From positions 21,061,529-21,125,528 of the forward strand of contig OX638132.1 in NCBI GenBank assembly GCA_951804985.1: a stretch of 64,000 nucleotides of DNA. Direction: 5' to 3'. The position numbers and the translations under genes were made by a program. The notes under the pieces are model-generated. The model had not been told where the DNA came from. It saw only the letters and a list, made by a program, of their open reading frames with translations, and did no database searches. Shown here piece by piece: positions 14,591 to 28,771 of this stretch (position 1 is the first letter of the stretch; each line of letters starts with the position of its first letter). The DNA comes from Dryomyza anilis (taxonomy: Eukaryota; Arthropoda; Insecta; Diptera; Dryomyzidae).

Positions 14591-17500
14591 AATTAAAATC
14601 GATTTTCAAATCCTTATTATTCCGGAACCCACCAATTTAATTATATGAAATTTACAGCGAAAAATTATGCATCAAATGTCTATAAAATGCGCCTACTTTC
14701 GACCCTCTAGGACGCTCCGTTTAGGAGTTACGGCCAATTAAAGAAAATTTATAAAAATCGATTTTCAAATCCTTATTATTCCGGAACCCACCAATTGAAT
14801 TATATGAAATTTAAAGCGAAAATTTATGCATCAAATGTCTATAAAATGCGCCTACTTTCGACCCTCTAGGACGCTCCGTTTAGGAGTTACGGCCAATTAA
14901 AGAAAATTTATAAAAATCGATTTTCAAATCCTTATTATTCCGGAACCCACCAATTGAATTATATGAAATTTACAGTGAAAAATTATGCATCAAATGTCTA
15001 TAAAATGCGCCTACTTTCGACCCTCTAGGACGCTCCGTTTAGGAGTTACGGCCAATTAAAATCGATTTTCAAATCCTTATTATTCCGGAACCCACCAATT
15101 TAATTATATGAAATTTACAGCGAAAAATTATGCATCAAATGTCTATAAAATGCGCCTACTTTCGACCCTCTAGGACGCTCCGTTTAGGAGTTACGGCCAA
15201 TTAAAATCGATTTTCAAATCCTTATTATTCCGGAACCCACCAATTTAATTATATGAAATTTACAGCGAAAAATTATGCATCAAATGTCTATAAAATGCGC
15301 CTACTTTCGACCCTCTAGGACGCTCCGTTTAGGAGTTACGGCCAATTAAAGAAAATTTATAAAAATCGATTTTCAAATCCTTATTATTCCGGAACCCACC
15401 AATTGAATTATATGAAATTTAAAGCGAAAATTTATGCATCAAATGTCTATAAAATGCGCCTACTTTCGACCCTCTAGGACGCTCCGTTTAGGAGTTACGG
15501 CCAATTAAAGAAAATTTATAAAAATCGATTTTCAAATCCCTATTATTCCGGAACCCACTGATTGAATTATATGAAATTTACAGTGAAAAATTATGCATCA
15601 AATGTCTATTAAATGCGCCTACTTTCGACCCTCTAGGACGCTCCGTTTAGGAGTTACGGCCAATTAAAATCGATTTTCAAATCCTTATTATTCCGGAACC
15701 CACCAATTGAATTATATGAAATTTAAAGCGAAAATTTATGCATCAAATGTCTATAAAATGCGCCTACTTTCGACCCTCTAGGACGCTCCGTTTAGGAGTT
15801 ACGGCCAATTAAAATCGATTTTCAAATCCTTATTATTCCGGAACCCACCAATTGAATTATATGAAATTTACAGCGAAAATTTATGCATCAAATGTCTATA
15901 AAATGCGCCTACTTTCGACCCTCTAGGACGCTCCGTTTAGGAGTTACGGCCAATTAAAGAAAATTTATAAAAATCGATTTTCAAATCCCTATTATTCCGG
16001 AACCCACTGATTGAATTATATGAAATTTACAGTGAAAAATTATGCATCAAATGTCTATTAAATGCGCCTACTTTCGACCCTCTAGGACGCTCCGTTTAGG
16101 AGTTACGGCCAATTAAAATCGATTTTCAAATCCCTATTATTCCGGAACCCACTGATTGAATTATATGAAATTTACAGCGAAAAATTATGCATCAAATGTC
16201 TATAAAATGCGCCTACTTTCGACCCTCTAGGACGCTCCGTTTAGGAGTTACGGACAATTAAAATCGATTTTCAAATCCTTATTATTCCGGAACCCACCAA
16301 TTGAATTATATGCAATTTACAGCGAAAATTTAGGCATCAAATGTCTATAAAACGCGCCTACTTTCGACCCTCTAGGACGCTCCGTTTAGGAGTTACGGCC
16401 AATTAAAGAAAATTTATAAAAATCGATTTTCAAATCCTTATTATTCCGGAACCCACCGATCGAATTATATGAAATTTACAGCGAAAATTCATGCATCAAA
16501 TGTCTATAAAACGAGCCTACTTTCGACCCTCTAGGACGCTCCGTTTAGGAGTTACGGCCAATTAAAATCGATTTTCAAATCCTTATTATTCCGGAACCCA
16601 CCAATTGAATTATATGAAATTTAAAGCGAAAATTTATGCATCAAATGTCTATAAAATGCGCCTACTTTCGACCCTCTAGGACGCTCCGTTTAGGAGTTAC
16701 GGCCAATTAAAGAAAATTTATAAAAATCGATTTTCAAATCCTTATTATTCCGGAACCCACCAATTGAATTATATGAAATTTAAAGCGAAAATTTATGCAT
16801 CAAATGTCTATAAAATGCGCCTACTTTCGACCCTCTAGGACGCTCCGTTTAGGAGTTACGGCCAATTAAAGAAAATTTATAAAAATCGATTTTCAAATCC
16901 CTATTATTCCGGAACCCACCGATTGAATTATATGAAATTTACAGTGAAAAATTATGCATCAAATGTCTATTAAATGCGCCTACTTTCGACCCTCTAGGAC
17001 GCTCCGTTTAGGAGTTACGGCCAATTAAAATCGATTTTCAAATCCTTATTATTCCGGAACCCACCAATTTAATTATATGAAATTTACAGCGAAAAATTAT
17101 GCATCAAATGTCTATAAAATGCGCCTACTTTCGACCCTCTAGGACGCTCCGTTTAGGAGTTACGGCCAATTAAAATCGATTTTCAAATCCTTATTATTCC
17201 GGAACCCACCAATTGAATTATATGAAATTTAAAGCGAAAATTTATGCATCAAATGTCTATAAAACGCGCCTACTTTCGACCCTCTAGGACGCTCCGTTTA
17301 GGAGTTACGGCCAATTAAAATCGATTTTCAAATCCTTATTATTCCGGAACCCACCAATTGAATTATATGAAATTTAAAGCGAAAATTTATGCATCAAATG
17401 TCTATAAAATGCGCCTACTTTCGACCCTCTAGGACGCTCCGTTTAGGAGTTACGGCCAATTAAAGAAAATTTATAAAAATCGATTTTCAAATCCTTATTA

Positions 17501-20500
17501 TTCCGGAACCCACCAATTGAATTATATGAAATTTACAGCGAAAAATTATGCATCAAATGTCTATAAAATGCGCCTACTTTCGACCCTCTAGGACGCTCCG
17601 TTTAGGAGTTACGGCCAATTAAAATCGATTTTCAAATCCTTATTATTCCGGAACCCACCAATTGAATTATATGAAATTTACAGTGAAAAATTATGCATCA
17701 AATGTCTATAAAATGCGCCTACTTTCGACCCTCCAGGACGCTCCGTTTAGGAGTTACGGCCAATTAAAATCGATTTTCAAATCCTTATTATTCCGGAACC
17801 CACCAATTGAATTATATGAAATTTAAAGCGAAAATTTATGCATCAAATGTCTATAAAATGCGCCTACTTTCGACCCTCTAGGACGCTCCGTTTAGGAGTT
17901 ACGGCCAATTAAAGAAAATTTATAAAAATCGATTTTCAAATCCTTATTATTCCGGAACCCACCAATTGAATTATATGAAATTTAAAGCGAAAATTTATGC
18001 ATCAAATGTCTATAAAATGCGCCTACTTTCGACCCTCTAGGACGCTCCGTTTAGGAGTTACGGCCAATTAAAGAAAATTTATAAAAATCGATTTTCAAAT
18101 CCCTATTATTCCGGAACCCACCGATTGAATTATATGAAATTTACAGTGAAAAATTATGCATCAAATGTCTATTAAATGCGCCTACTTTCGACCCTCTAGG
18201 ACGCTCCGTTTAGGAGTTACGGCCAATTAAAATCGATTTTCAAATCCTTATTATTCCGGAACCCACCAATTTAATTATATGAAATTTACAGCGAAAAATT
18301 ATGCATCAAATGTCTATAAAATGCGCCTACTTTCGACCCTCTAGGACGCTCCGTTTAGGAGTTACGGCCAATTAAAATCGATTTTCAAATCCTTATTATT
18401 CCGGAACCCACCAATTGAATTATATGAAATTTAAAGCGAAAATTTATGCATCAAATGTCTATAAAACGCGCCTACTTTCGACCCTCTAGGACGCTCCGTT
18501 TAGGAGTTACGGCCAATTAAAATCGATTTTCAAATCCTTATTATTCCGGAACCCACCAATTGAATTATATGAAATTTACAGCGAAAATTTATGCATCAAA
18601 TGTCTATAAAATGCGCCTACTTTCGACCCTCTAGGACGCTCCGTTTAGGAGTTACGGCCAATTAAAATCGATTTTCAAATCCTTATTATTCCGGAACCCA
18701 CCAATTGAATTATATGAAATTTAAAGCGAAAATTTATGCATCAAATGTCTATAAAATGCGCCTACTTTCGACCCTCTAGGACGCTCCGTTTAGGAGTTAC
18801 GGCCAATTAAAGAAAATTTATAAAAATCGATTTTCAAATCCTTATTATTCCGGAACCCACCAATTGAATTATATGAAATTTACAGCGAAAATTTATGCAT
18901 CAAATGTCTATAAAACGCGCCTACTTTCGACCCTCTAGGACGCTCCGTTTAGGAGTTACGGCCAATTAAAGAAAATTTATAAAAATCGATTTTCAAATCC
19001 TTATTATTCCGGAACCCACCGATCGAATTATATGAAATTTACAGTGAAAAATTATGCATCAAATGTCTATAAAATGCGCCTACTTTCGACCCTCTAGGAC
19101 GCTCCGTTTAGGAGTTACGGCCAATTAAAATCGATTTTCAAATCCTTATTATTCCGGAACCCACCCATTTTCAAATCCTTATTATTCCGGAACCCACCAA
19201 TTGAATTATATGAAATTTAAAGCGAAAATTTATGCATCAAATGTCTATAAAACGCGCCTACTTTCGACCCTCTAGGACGCTCCGTTTAGGAGTTACGGCC
19301 AATTAAAGAAAATTTATAAAAATCGATTTTCAAATCCTTATTATTCCGGAACCCACCCATTTTCAAATCCTTATTATTCCGGAACCCACCAATTGAATTA
19401 TATGAAATTTACAGCGAAAATTTATGCATCAAATGTCTATAAAACGCGTCTACTTTCGACCCTCTAGGACGCTCCGTTTAGGAGTTACGGCCAATTAAAG
19501 AAAATTTATAAAAATCGATTTTCAAATCCTTATTATTCCGGAACCCACCAATTGAATTATATGAAATTTACAGCGAAAATTTATGCATCAAATGTCTATA
19601 AAATGCGCCTACTTTCGACCCTCTAGGACGCTCCGTTTAGGAGTTACGGCCAATTAAAATCGATTTTCAAATCCTTATTATTCCGGAACCCGCCAATTGA
19701 ATTATATGAAATTTAAAGCGAAAATTTATGCATCAAATGTCTATAAAACGCGCCTACTTTCGACCCTCTAGGACGCTCCGTTTAGGAGTTACGGCCAATT
19801 AAAGAAAATTTATAAAAATCGATTTTCAAATCCTTATTATTCCGGAACCCACCAATTGAATTATATGAAATTTACAGCGAAAATTTATGCATCAAATGTC
19901 TATAAATATTTTCGACCCTCACCAATTGAATTATATGAAATTTACAGCGAAAATTTATGCATCAAATGTCTATAAAACGCGCCTACTTTCGACCCTCTAG
20001 GACGCTCCGTTTAGGAGTTACGGCCAATTAAAGAAAATTTATAAAAATCGATTTTCAAATCCTTATTATTCCGGAACCCACCAATTGAATTATATGAAAT
20101 TTAAAGCGAAAATTTATGCATCAAATGTCTATAAAATGCGCCTACTTTCGACCCTCTAGGACGCTCCGTTTAGGAGTTACGGCCAATTAAAGAAAATTTA
20201 TAAAAATCGATTTTCAAATCCCTATTATTCCGGAACCCACCGATTGAATTATATGAAATTTAAAGCGAAAATTTATGCATCAAATGTCTATAAAATGCGC
20301 CTACTTTCGACCCTCTAGGACGCTCCGTTTAGGAGTTACGGCCAATTAAAGAAAATTTATAAAAATCGATTTTCAAATCCCTATTATTCCGGAACCCACC
20401 GATTGAATTATATGAAATTTACAGTGAAAAATTATGCATCAAATGTCTATAAAATGCGCCTACTTTCGACCCTCTAGGACGCTCCGTTTAGGAGTTACGG

Positions 20501-23500
20501 CCAATTAAAATCGATTTTCAAATCCTTATTATTCCGGAACCCACCAATTTAATTATATGAAATTTACAGCGAAAAATTATGCATCAAATGTCTATAAAAT
20601 GCGCCTACTTTCGACCCTCTAGGACGCTCCGTTTAGTAGTTACGGCCAATTAAAGAAAATTTATAAAAATCGATTTTCAAATCCCTATTATTCCGGAACC
20701 CACCGATCGAATTATATGAAATTTACAGTGAAAAATTATGCATCAAATATCTATAAAATGCGCCTACTTTCGACCCTCTAGGACGCTCCGTTTAGGAGTT
20801 ACGGCCAATTAAAATCGATTTTCAAATCCTTATTATTCCGGAACCCACCAATTGAATTATATGAAATTTAAAGCGAAAATTTATGCATCAAATGTCTATA
20901 AAATGCGCCTACTTTCGACCTTCTAGGACGCTCCGTTTAGGAGTTACGGCCAATTAAAGAAAATTTATAAAAATCGATTTTCAAATCCCTATTATTCCGG
21001 AACCCACCGATCGAATTATATGAAATTTACAGTGAAAAATTATGCATCAAATATCTATAAAATGCGCCTACTTTCGACCCTCTAGGACGCTCCGTTTAGG
21101 AGTTACGGCCAATTAAAATCGATTTTCAAATCCTTATTATTCCGGAACCCACCGATCGAATTATATGAAATTTACAGCGAAAATTCATGCATCAAATGTC
21201 TATAAAACGAGCCTACTTTGGACCCTCTAGGACGCTCCGTTTAGGAGTTACGGCCAATTAAAATCGATTTTCAAATCCCTATTATTCCGGAACCCACCGA
21301 TCGAATTATATGAAATTTACAGCGAAAAATTATGCATCAAATGTCTATAAAATGCGCCTACTTTCGACCCTCTAGGACGCTCCGTTTAGGAGTTACGGCC
21401 AATTAAAATCGATTTTCAAATCCTTATTATTCCGGAACCCACCAATTGAATTATATGAAATTTACAGCGAAAATTTATGCATCAAATGTCTATAAAATGC
21501 GCCTACTTTCGACCCTCTAGGACGCTCCGTTTAGGAGTTACGGCCAATTAAAGAAAATTTATAAAAATCGATTTTCAAATCCTTATTATTCCGGAACCCA
21601 CCAATTGAATTATATGAAATTTAAAGCGAAAATTTATGCATCAAATGTCTATAAAATGCGCCTACTTTCGACCCTCTAGGACGCTCCGTTTAGGAGTTAC
21701 GGCCAATTAAAGAAAATTTATAAAAATCGATTTTCAAATCCTTATTATTCCGGAACCCACCGATCGAATTATATGAAATTTACAGTGAAAAATTATGCAT
21801 CAAATGTCTATAAAATGCGCCTACTTTCGACCCTCTAGGACGCTCCGTTTAGTAGTTACGGCCAATTAAAGAAAATTTATAAAAATCGATTTTCAAATCC
21901 CTATTATTCCGGAACCCACCGATCGAATTATATGAAATTTACAGTGAAAAATTATGCATCAAATATCTATAAAATGCGCCTACTTTCGACCCTCTAGGAC
22001 GCTCCGTTTAGGAGTTACGGCCAATTAAAATCGATTTTCAAATCCTTATTATTCCGGAACCCACCAATTTAATTATATGAAATTTTAGGAGTTACGGCCA
22101 ATTAAAGAAAATTTATAAAAATCGATTTTCAAATCCTTATTATTCCGGAACCCACCAATTGAATTATATGAAATTTAAAGCGAAAATTTATGCATCAAAT
22201 GTCTATAAAACGCGCCTACTTTCGACCCTCTAGGACGCTCCGTTTAGGAGTTACGGCCAATTAAAGAAAATTTATAAAAATCGATTTTCAAATCCTTATT
22301 ATTCCGGAACCCACCAATTGAATTATATGCAATTTACAGCGAAAATTTATGCATCAAATGTCTATAAAACGCGCCTACTTTCGACCCTCTAGGACGCTCC
22401 GTTTAGGAGTTACGGCCAATTAAAGAAAATTTATAAAAATCGATTTTCAAATCCTTATTATTCCGGAACCCACCAATTGAATTATATGCAATTTACAGCG
22501 AAAATTTAGGCATCAAATGTCTATAAAACGCGCCTACTTTCGACCCTCTAGGACGCTCCGTTTAGGAGTTACGGCCAATTAAAGAAAATTTATAAAAATC
22601 GATTTTCAAATCCTTATTATTCCGGAACCCACCGATCGAATTATATGAAATTTACAGCGAAAATTCATGCATCAAATGTCTATAAAACGAGCCTACTTTC
22701 GACCCTCTAGGACGCTCCGTTTAGGAGTTACGGCCAATTAAAATCGATTTTCAAATCCCTATTATTCCGGAACCCACCGATCGAATTATATGAAATTTAC
22801 AGCGAAAAATTATGCATCAAATGTCTATAAAATGCGCCTACTTTCGACCCTCTAGGACGCTCCGTTTAGGAGTTACGGCCAATTAAAATCGATTTTCAAA
22901 TCCTTATTATTCCGGAACCCACCAATTGAATTATATGAAATTTACAGCGAAAATTTATGCATCAAATGTCTATAAAACGCGCCTACTTTCGACCCTCTAG
23001 GACGCTCCGTTTAGGAGTTACGGCCAATTAAAGAAAATTTATAAAAATCGATTTTCAAATCCTTATTATTCCGGAACCCACCGATCGAATTATATGAAAT
23101 TTACAGTGAAAAATTATGCATCAAATGTCTATAAAATGCGCCTACTTTCGACCCTCTAGGACGCTCCGTTTAGGAGTTACGGCCAATTAAAGAAAATTTA
23201 TAAAAATCGATTTTCAAATCCTTATTATTCCGGAACCCACCAATTGAATTATATGAAATTTAAAGCGAAAATTTATGCATCAAATGTCTATAAAATGCGC
23301 CTACTTTCGACCCTCTAGGACGCTCCGTTTAGGAGTTACGGCCAATTAAAGAAAATTTATAAAAATCGATTTTCAAATCCTTATTATTCCGGAACCCACC
23401 GATCGAATTATATGAAATTTACAGTGAAAAATTATGCATCAAATGTCTATAAAATGCGCCTACTTTCGACCCTCTAGGACGCTCCGTTTAGTAGTTACGG

Positions 23501-23690
23501 CCAATTAAAGAAAATTTATAAAAATCGATTTTCAAATCCCTATTATTCCGGAACCCACCGATCGAATTATATGAAATTTACAGTGAAAAATTATGCATCA
23601 AATATCTATAAAATGCGCCTACTTTCGACCCTCTAGGACGCTCCGTTTAGGAGTTACGGCCAATTAAAATCGATTTTCAAATCCTTATTA
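14591..23690. repeat. Zone of shortened (145-bp) monomers with a 14-bp deletion
   Basis: Many units here read ggccaattaaaatcgatttt instead of ggccaattaaag followed by aaatttataaaaatcg, a 14-bp deletion with short A-run homology at the breakpoint. They are interspersed with full 159-bp units. Outside this zone I saw only one such unit, near 8,150. Rare linked variants (tctattaaatgcg, ccactgattg, ccaatttaatt) are also largely confined to this stretch, so the zone has its own local history. Confidence 0.85.
16561..18532. repeat. Multimeric higher-order repeat, 1,202-bp offset
   Basis: The succession of monomer types over 16,561-17,330 is repeated over 17,763-18,532: a short-linker unit with aaagcg, a full unit with aaagcg, ccgattg with tctattaaatgcg, a short-linker unit with ccaatttaatt, then aaagcg with acgcg. 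The marker taaatgcgcc lies at 16971 and 18173, giving the 1,202-bp offset. That equals three 159-bp plus five 145-bp units. The following units differ, so only part of the period is retained. Confidence 0.7.
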
Positions 23691-24110
23691 TTCCGGAACC
23701 CACCAATTTAATTATATGAAATTTTAGGAGTTACGGCCAATTAAAGAAAATTTATAAAAATCGATTTTCAAATCCTTATTATTCCGGAACCCACCAATTG
23801 AATTATATGAAATTTAAAGCGAAAATTTATGCATCAAATGTCTATAAAACGCGCCTACTTTCGACCCTCTAGGACGCTCCGTTTAGGAGTTACGGCCAAT
23901 TAAAGAAAATTTATAAAAATCGATTTTCAAATCCTTATTATTCCGGAACCCACCAATTGAATTATATGCAATTTACAGCGAAAATTTATGCATCAAATGT
24001 CTATAAAACGCGCCTACTTTCGACCCTCTAGGACGCTCCGTTTAGGAGTTACGGCCAATTAAAGAAAATTTATAAAAATCGATTTTCAAATCCTTATTAT
24101 TCCGGAACCC
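21130..24110. repeat. Multimeric higher-order repeat, 1,480/1,639-bp offset
   Basis: The unusual chimeric junction atgaaattttaggagttacg, which joins the front of one monomer to the rear of another, occurs at about 22,078 and 23,717 (offset 1,639). Flanking monomer types match on both sides, including the ctccgtttagtagtt variant and tatgcaatttacagcg. An earlier part (gatcg, aattcatg, acgag at about 21,150 and 22,630) is offset by 1,480, one 159-bp monomer less. The second copy therefore gained one monomer. Confidence 0.75.
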
Positions 24111-27100
24111 ACCGATCGAATCATATGAAATTTACAGCGAAAATTCATGCATCAAATGTCTATAAAACGAGCCTACTTTCGACCCTCTAGGACGCTCCGT
24201 TTAGGAGTTACGGCCAATTAAAGAAAATTTATAAAAATCGATTTTCAAATCCTTATTATTCCGGAACCCACCAATTGAATTATATGCAATTTAAAGCGAA
24301 AATTTATGCATCAAATGTCTATAAAATACGCCTACTTTCGATCCTCTAGGACGCTCCGTTTAGGAGTTACGGCCAATTAAAGAAAATTTATAAAAATCGA
24401 TTTTCAAATTGGAGTTACGGCCAATTAAAGAAAATTTATAAAAATCGATTTTCAAATCCTTATTATTCCGGAACCCACCAATTGAATTATATGAAATTTA
24501 AAGCGAAAAATTATGCATCAAATGTCTATAAAATGCGCCTACTTTCGACCCTCTAGGACGCTCCGTTTAGGAGTTACGGCCAATTAAAGAAAATTTATAA
24601 AAATCGATTTTCAAATCCTTATTATTCCGGAACCCACCAATTGAATTATATGAAATATACAGCGAAATTTTATGCATCAAATGTCTATAAAATGCGCCTA
24701 CTTTCGACCCTCTAGGACGCTCCGTTTAGGAGTTACGGCCAATTAAAGAAAATTTATAAAAATCGATTTTCAAATCCTTATTATTCCGGAACCCACCAAT
24801 CGAATTATATGAAATTTACAGCGAAAATTCATGCATCAAATGTCTATAAAACGAGCCTACTTTCGACCCTCTAGGACGCTCCGTTTAGGAGTTACGGCCA
24901 ATTAAAGAAAATTTATAAAAATCGATTTTCAAATCCTTTTTATTCCGGAACCCACCGATCGAATTATATGACATTTCCAGTGAAAAATTATGCATCAAAC
25001 GTCTATAAAATGCGCCTACTTTCGACCCTTTAGGACGCTCCGTTTAGGAGTTACGGCCAATTAAAGAAAATTTATAAAAATCGATTTTCAAATCCTTATT
25101 ATTCCGGAACCCACCAATCGAATTATATGAAATTTACAGCGAAAATTCATGCATCAAATGTCTATAAATCGAGCCTACTTTCGACCCTCTAGGACGCTCC
25201 GTTTAGGAGTTACGGCCAATTAAAGAAAATTTTTAAAAATCGAATTTCAAATCCTTATTATTCCGGTACCCACCGGAACCCACCTACTTTCGACCCTCTA
25301 GGACGCTCCATTTAGGAGTTACGGCCAATTAAAAAAAATTTATAAAAATCGATTTTCAAATCCTTATTATTCCGGAACCCACCAATTGAATTATATGCAA
25401 TTTAAAGCGAAAAATTATGCATCAAATGTCTATAAAACGAGCCTACTTTCGACCCTCTAGGACGCTCCGTTTAGGAGTTACGGCCAATTAAAGAAAATTT
25501 ATTAAAATCGATTTTCAAATCCTTATTATTCCGGAACCCACCAATTGAATTATATGAAATTTACAGCGAAAATTTATGCATCAAATGTCTATAAATATTT
25601 TCGACCCTCACCAATTGAATTATATGAAATTTACAGCGAAAATTTATGCATCAAATGTCTATAAAATGCGCCTACTTTCGACCCTCTAGGACGCTCCGTT
25701 TAGGAGTTACGGCCAATTAAAGAAAATTTATAAAAATCGATTTTCAAATCCTTTTTATTCCGGAACCCACCGATCGAATTATATGACATTTCCAGTGAAA
25801 AATTATGCATCAAACGTCTATAAAATGCGCCTACTTTCGACCCTCTAGGACGCTCCGTTTAGGAGTTACGGCCAATTAAAGAAAATTTATAAAAATCGAT
25901 TTTCAAATCCTTATTATTCCGGAACCCACCAATTGAATTATATGAAATTTAAAGCGAAAATTTATGCATCAAATGTCTATAAAACGCGCCTACTTTCGAC
26001 CCTCTAGGACGCTCCGTTTAGGAGTTACGGCCAATTAAAGAAAATTTATAAAAATCGATTTTCAAATCCTTATTATTCCGGAACCCACCAATTGAATTAT
26101 ATGAAATTTAAAGCGAAAATTTATGCATCAAATGTCTATAAAACGCGCCTACTTTCGACCCTCTAGGACGCTCCGTTTAGGAGTTACGGCCAATTAAAGA
26201 AAATTTATAAAAATCGATTTTCAAATCCTTATTATTCCGGAACCCACCAATTGAATTATATGCAATTTACAGCGAAAATTCATGCATCAAATGTCTATAA
26301 AACGAGCCTACTTTCGACCCTCTAGGACGCTCCGTTTAGGAGTTACGGCCAATTAAAGAAAATTTATAAAAATCGATTTTCAAATCCTTATTATTCCGGA
26401 ACCCACAAATTGAATTATATGAAATTTAAAGCGAAAATTTATGCATCAAATGTCTATAAAATGCGCCTACTTTCGACCGTCTAGGACGCTCCATTTAGGA
26501 GTTACGGCCAATTAAAAAAAAATTATAAAAATCGATTTTCAAATCCTTATTATTCCGGAACCCACCAATTGAATTATATGCAATTTACAGCGAAAATTTA
26601 TGCATCAAATGTCTATAAAATACGCCTACTTTCGATCCTCTAGGACGCTCCGTTTAGGAGTTACGGCCAATTAAAGAAAATTTATAAAAATCGATTTTCA
26701 AATTGGAGTTACGGCCAATTAAAGAAAATTTATAAAAATCGATTTTCAAATCCTTATTATTCCGGAACCCACCAATCGAATTATATGAAATTTACAGCGA
26801 AAATTCATGCATCAAATGTCTATAAAACGAGCCTACTTTCGACCCTCTAGGACGCTCCGTTTAGGAGTTACGGCCAATTAAAGAAAATTTATAAAAATCG
26901 ATTTTCAAATCCTTATTATTCCGGAACCCACCAATTGAATTATATGAAATTTACAGCGAAAATTTATGCATCAAATGTCTATAAAATGCGCCTACTTTCG
27001 ACCGTCTAGGACGCTTCGTTTAGGAGTTACGGCCAATTATAGAAAATTTTTAAAAATCGAATTTCAAATCCTTATTATTCCGGTACCCACCGGAACCCAC

Positions 27101-28771
27101 CTACTTTCGACCCTCTAGGACGCTCCATTTAGGAGTTACGGCCAATTAAAAAAAATTTATAAAAATCGATTTTCAAATCCTTATTATTCCGGAACCCACC
27201 AATTGAATTATATGCAATTTAAAGCGAAAAATTATGCATCAAATGTCTATAAAACGAGCCTACTTTCGACCCTCTAGGACGCTCCGTTTAGGAGTTACGG
27301 CCAATTAAAGAAAATTTATTAAAATTGATTTTCAAATCCTTATTATTCCGGAACCCACCAATCGAATTATATGAAATTTACAGCGAAAATTCATGCATCA
27401 AATGTCTATAAAACGAGCCTACTTTCGACCCTCTAGGACGCTCCGTTTAGGAGTTACGGCCAATTAAAGAAAATTTATTAAAATAGATTTTCAAATCCTT
27501 ATTATTCCGGAACCCACCAATTGAATTATATGAAATTTACAGCGAAAATTTATGCATCAAATGTCTATAAATATTTTCGACCCTCACCAATTGAATTATA
27601 TGAAATTTACAGCGAAAATTTATGCATCAAATGTCTATAAAATGCGCCTACTTTCGACCCTCTAGGACGCTCCGTTTAGGAGTTACGGCCAATTAAAGAA
27701 AATTTATAAAAATCGATTTTCAAATCCTTTTTATTCCGGAACCCACCGATCGAATTATATGACATTTCCAGTGAAAAATTATGCATCAAACGTCTATAAA
27801 ATGCGCCTACTTTCGACCCTCTAGGACGCTCCGTTTAGGAGTTACGGCCAATTAAAGAAAATTTATAAAAATCGATTTTCAAATCCTTATTATTCCGGAA
27901 CCCACCAATTGAATTATATGAAATTTAAAGCGAAAATTTATGCATCAAATGTCTATAAAACGCGCCTACTTTCGACCCTCTAGGACGCTCCGTTTAGGAG
28001 TTACGGCCAATTAAAGAAAATTTATAAAAATCGATTTTCAAATCCTTATTATTCCGGAACCCACCAATTGAATTATATGAAATTTACAGCGAAAATTTAT
28101 GCATCAAATGTCTATAAATATTTTCGACCCTCACCAATTGAATTATATGAAATTTACAGCGAAAATTTATGCATCAAATGTCTATAAAATGCGCCTACTT
28201 TCGACCCTCTAGGACGCTCCGTTTAGGAGTTACGGCCAATTAAAGAAAATTTATAAAAATCGATTTTCAAATCCTTTTTATTCCGGAACCCACCGATCGA
28301 ATTATATGACATTTCCAGTGAAAAATTATGCATCAAACGTCTATAAAATGCGCCTACTTTCGACCCTCTAGGACGCTCCGTTTAGGAGTTACGGCCAATT
28401 AAAGAAAATTTATAAAAATCGATTTTCAAATCCTTATTATTCCGGAACCCACCAATTGAATTATATGAAATTTAAAGCGAAAATTTATGCATCAAATGTC
28501 TATAAAACGCGCCTACTTTCGACCCTCTAGGACGCTCCGTTTAGGAGTTACGGCCAATTAAAGAAAATTTATAAAAATCGATTTTCAAATCCTTATTATT
28601 CCGGAACCCACCAATTGAATTATATGCAATTTACAGCGAAAATTTATGCATCAAATGTCTATAAAACGCGCCTACTTTCGACCCTCTAGGACGCTCCGTT
28701 TAGGAGTTACGGCCAATTAAAGAAAATTTATAAAAATCGATTTTCAAATCCTTATTATTCCGGAACCCACC

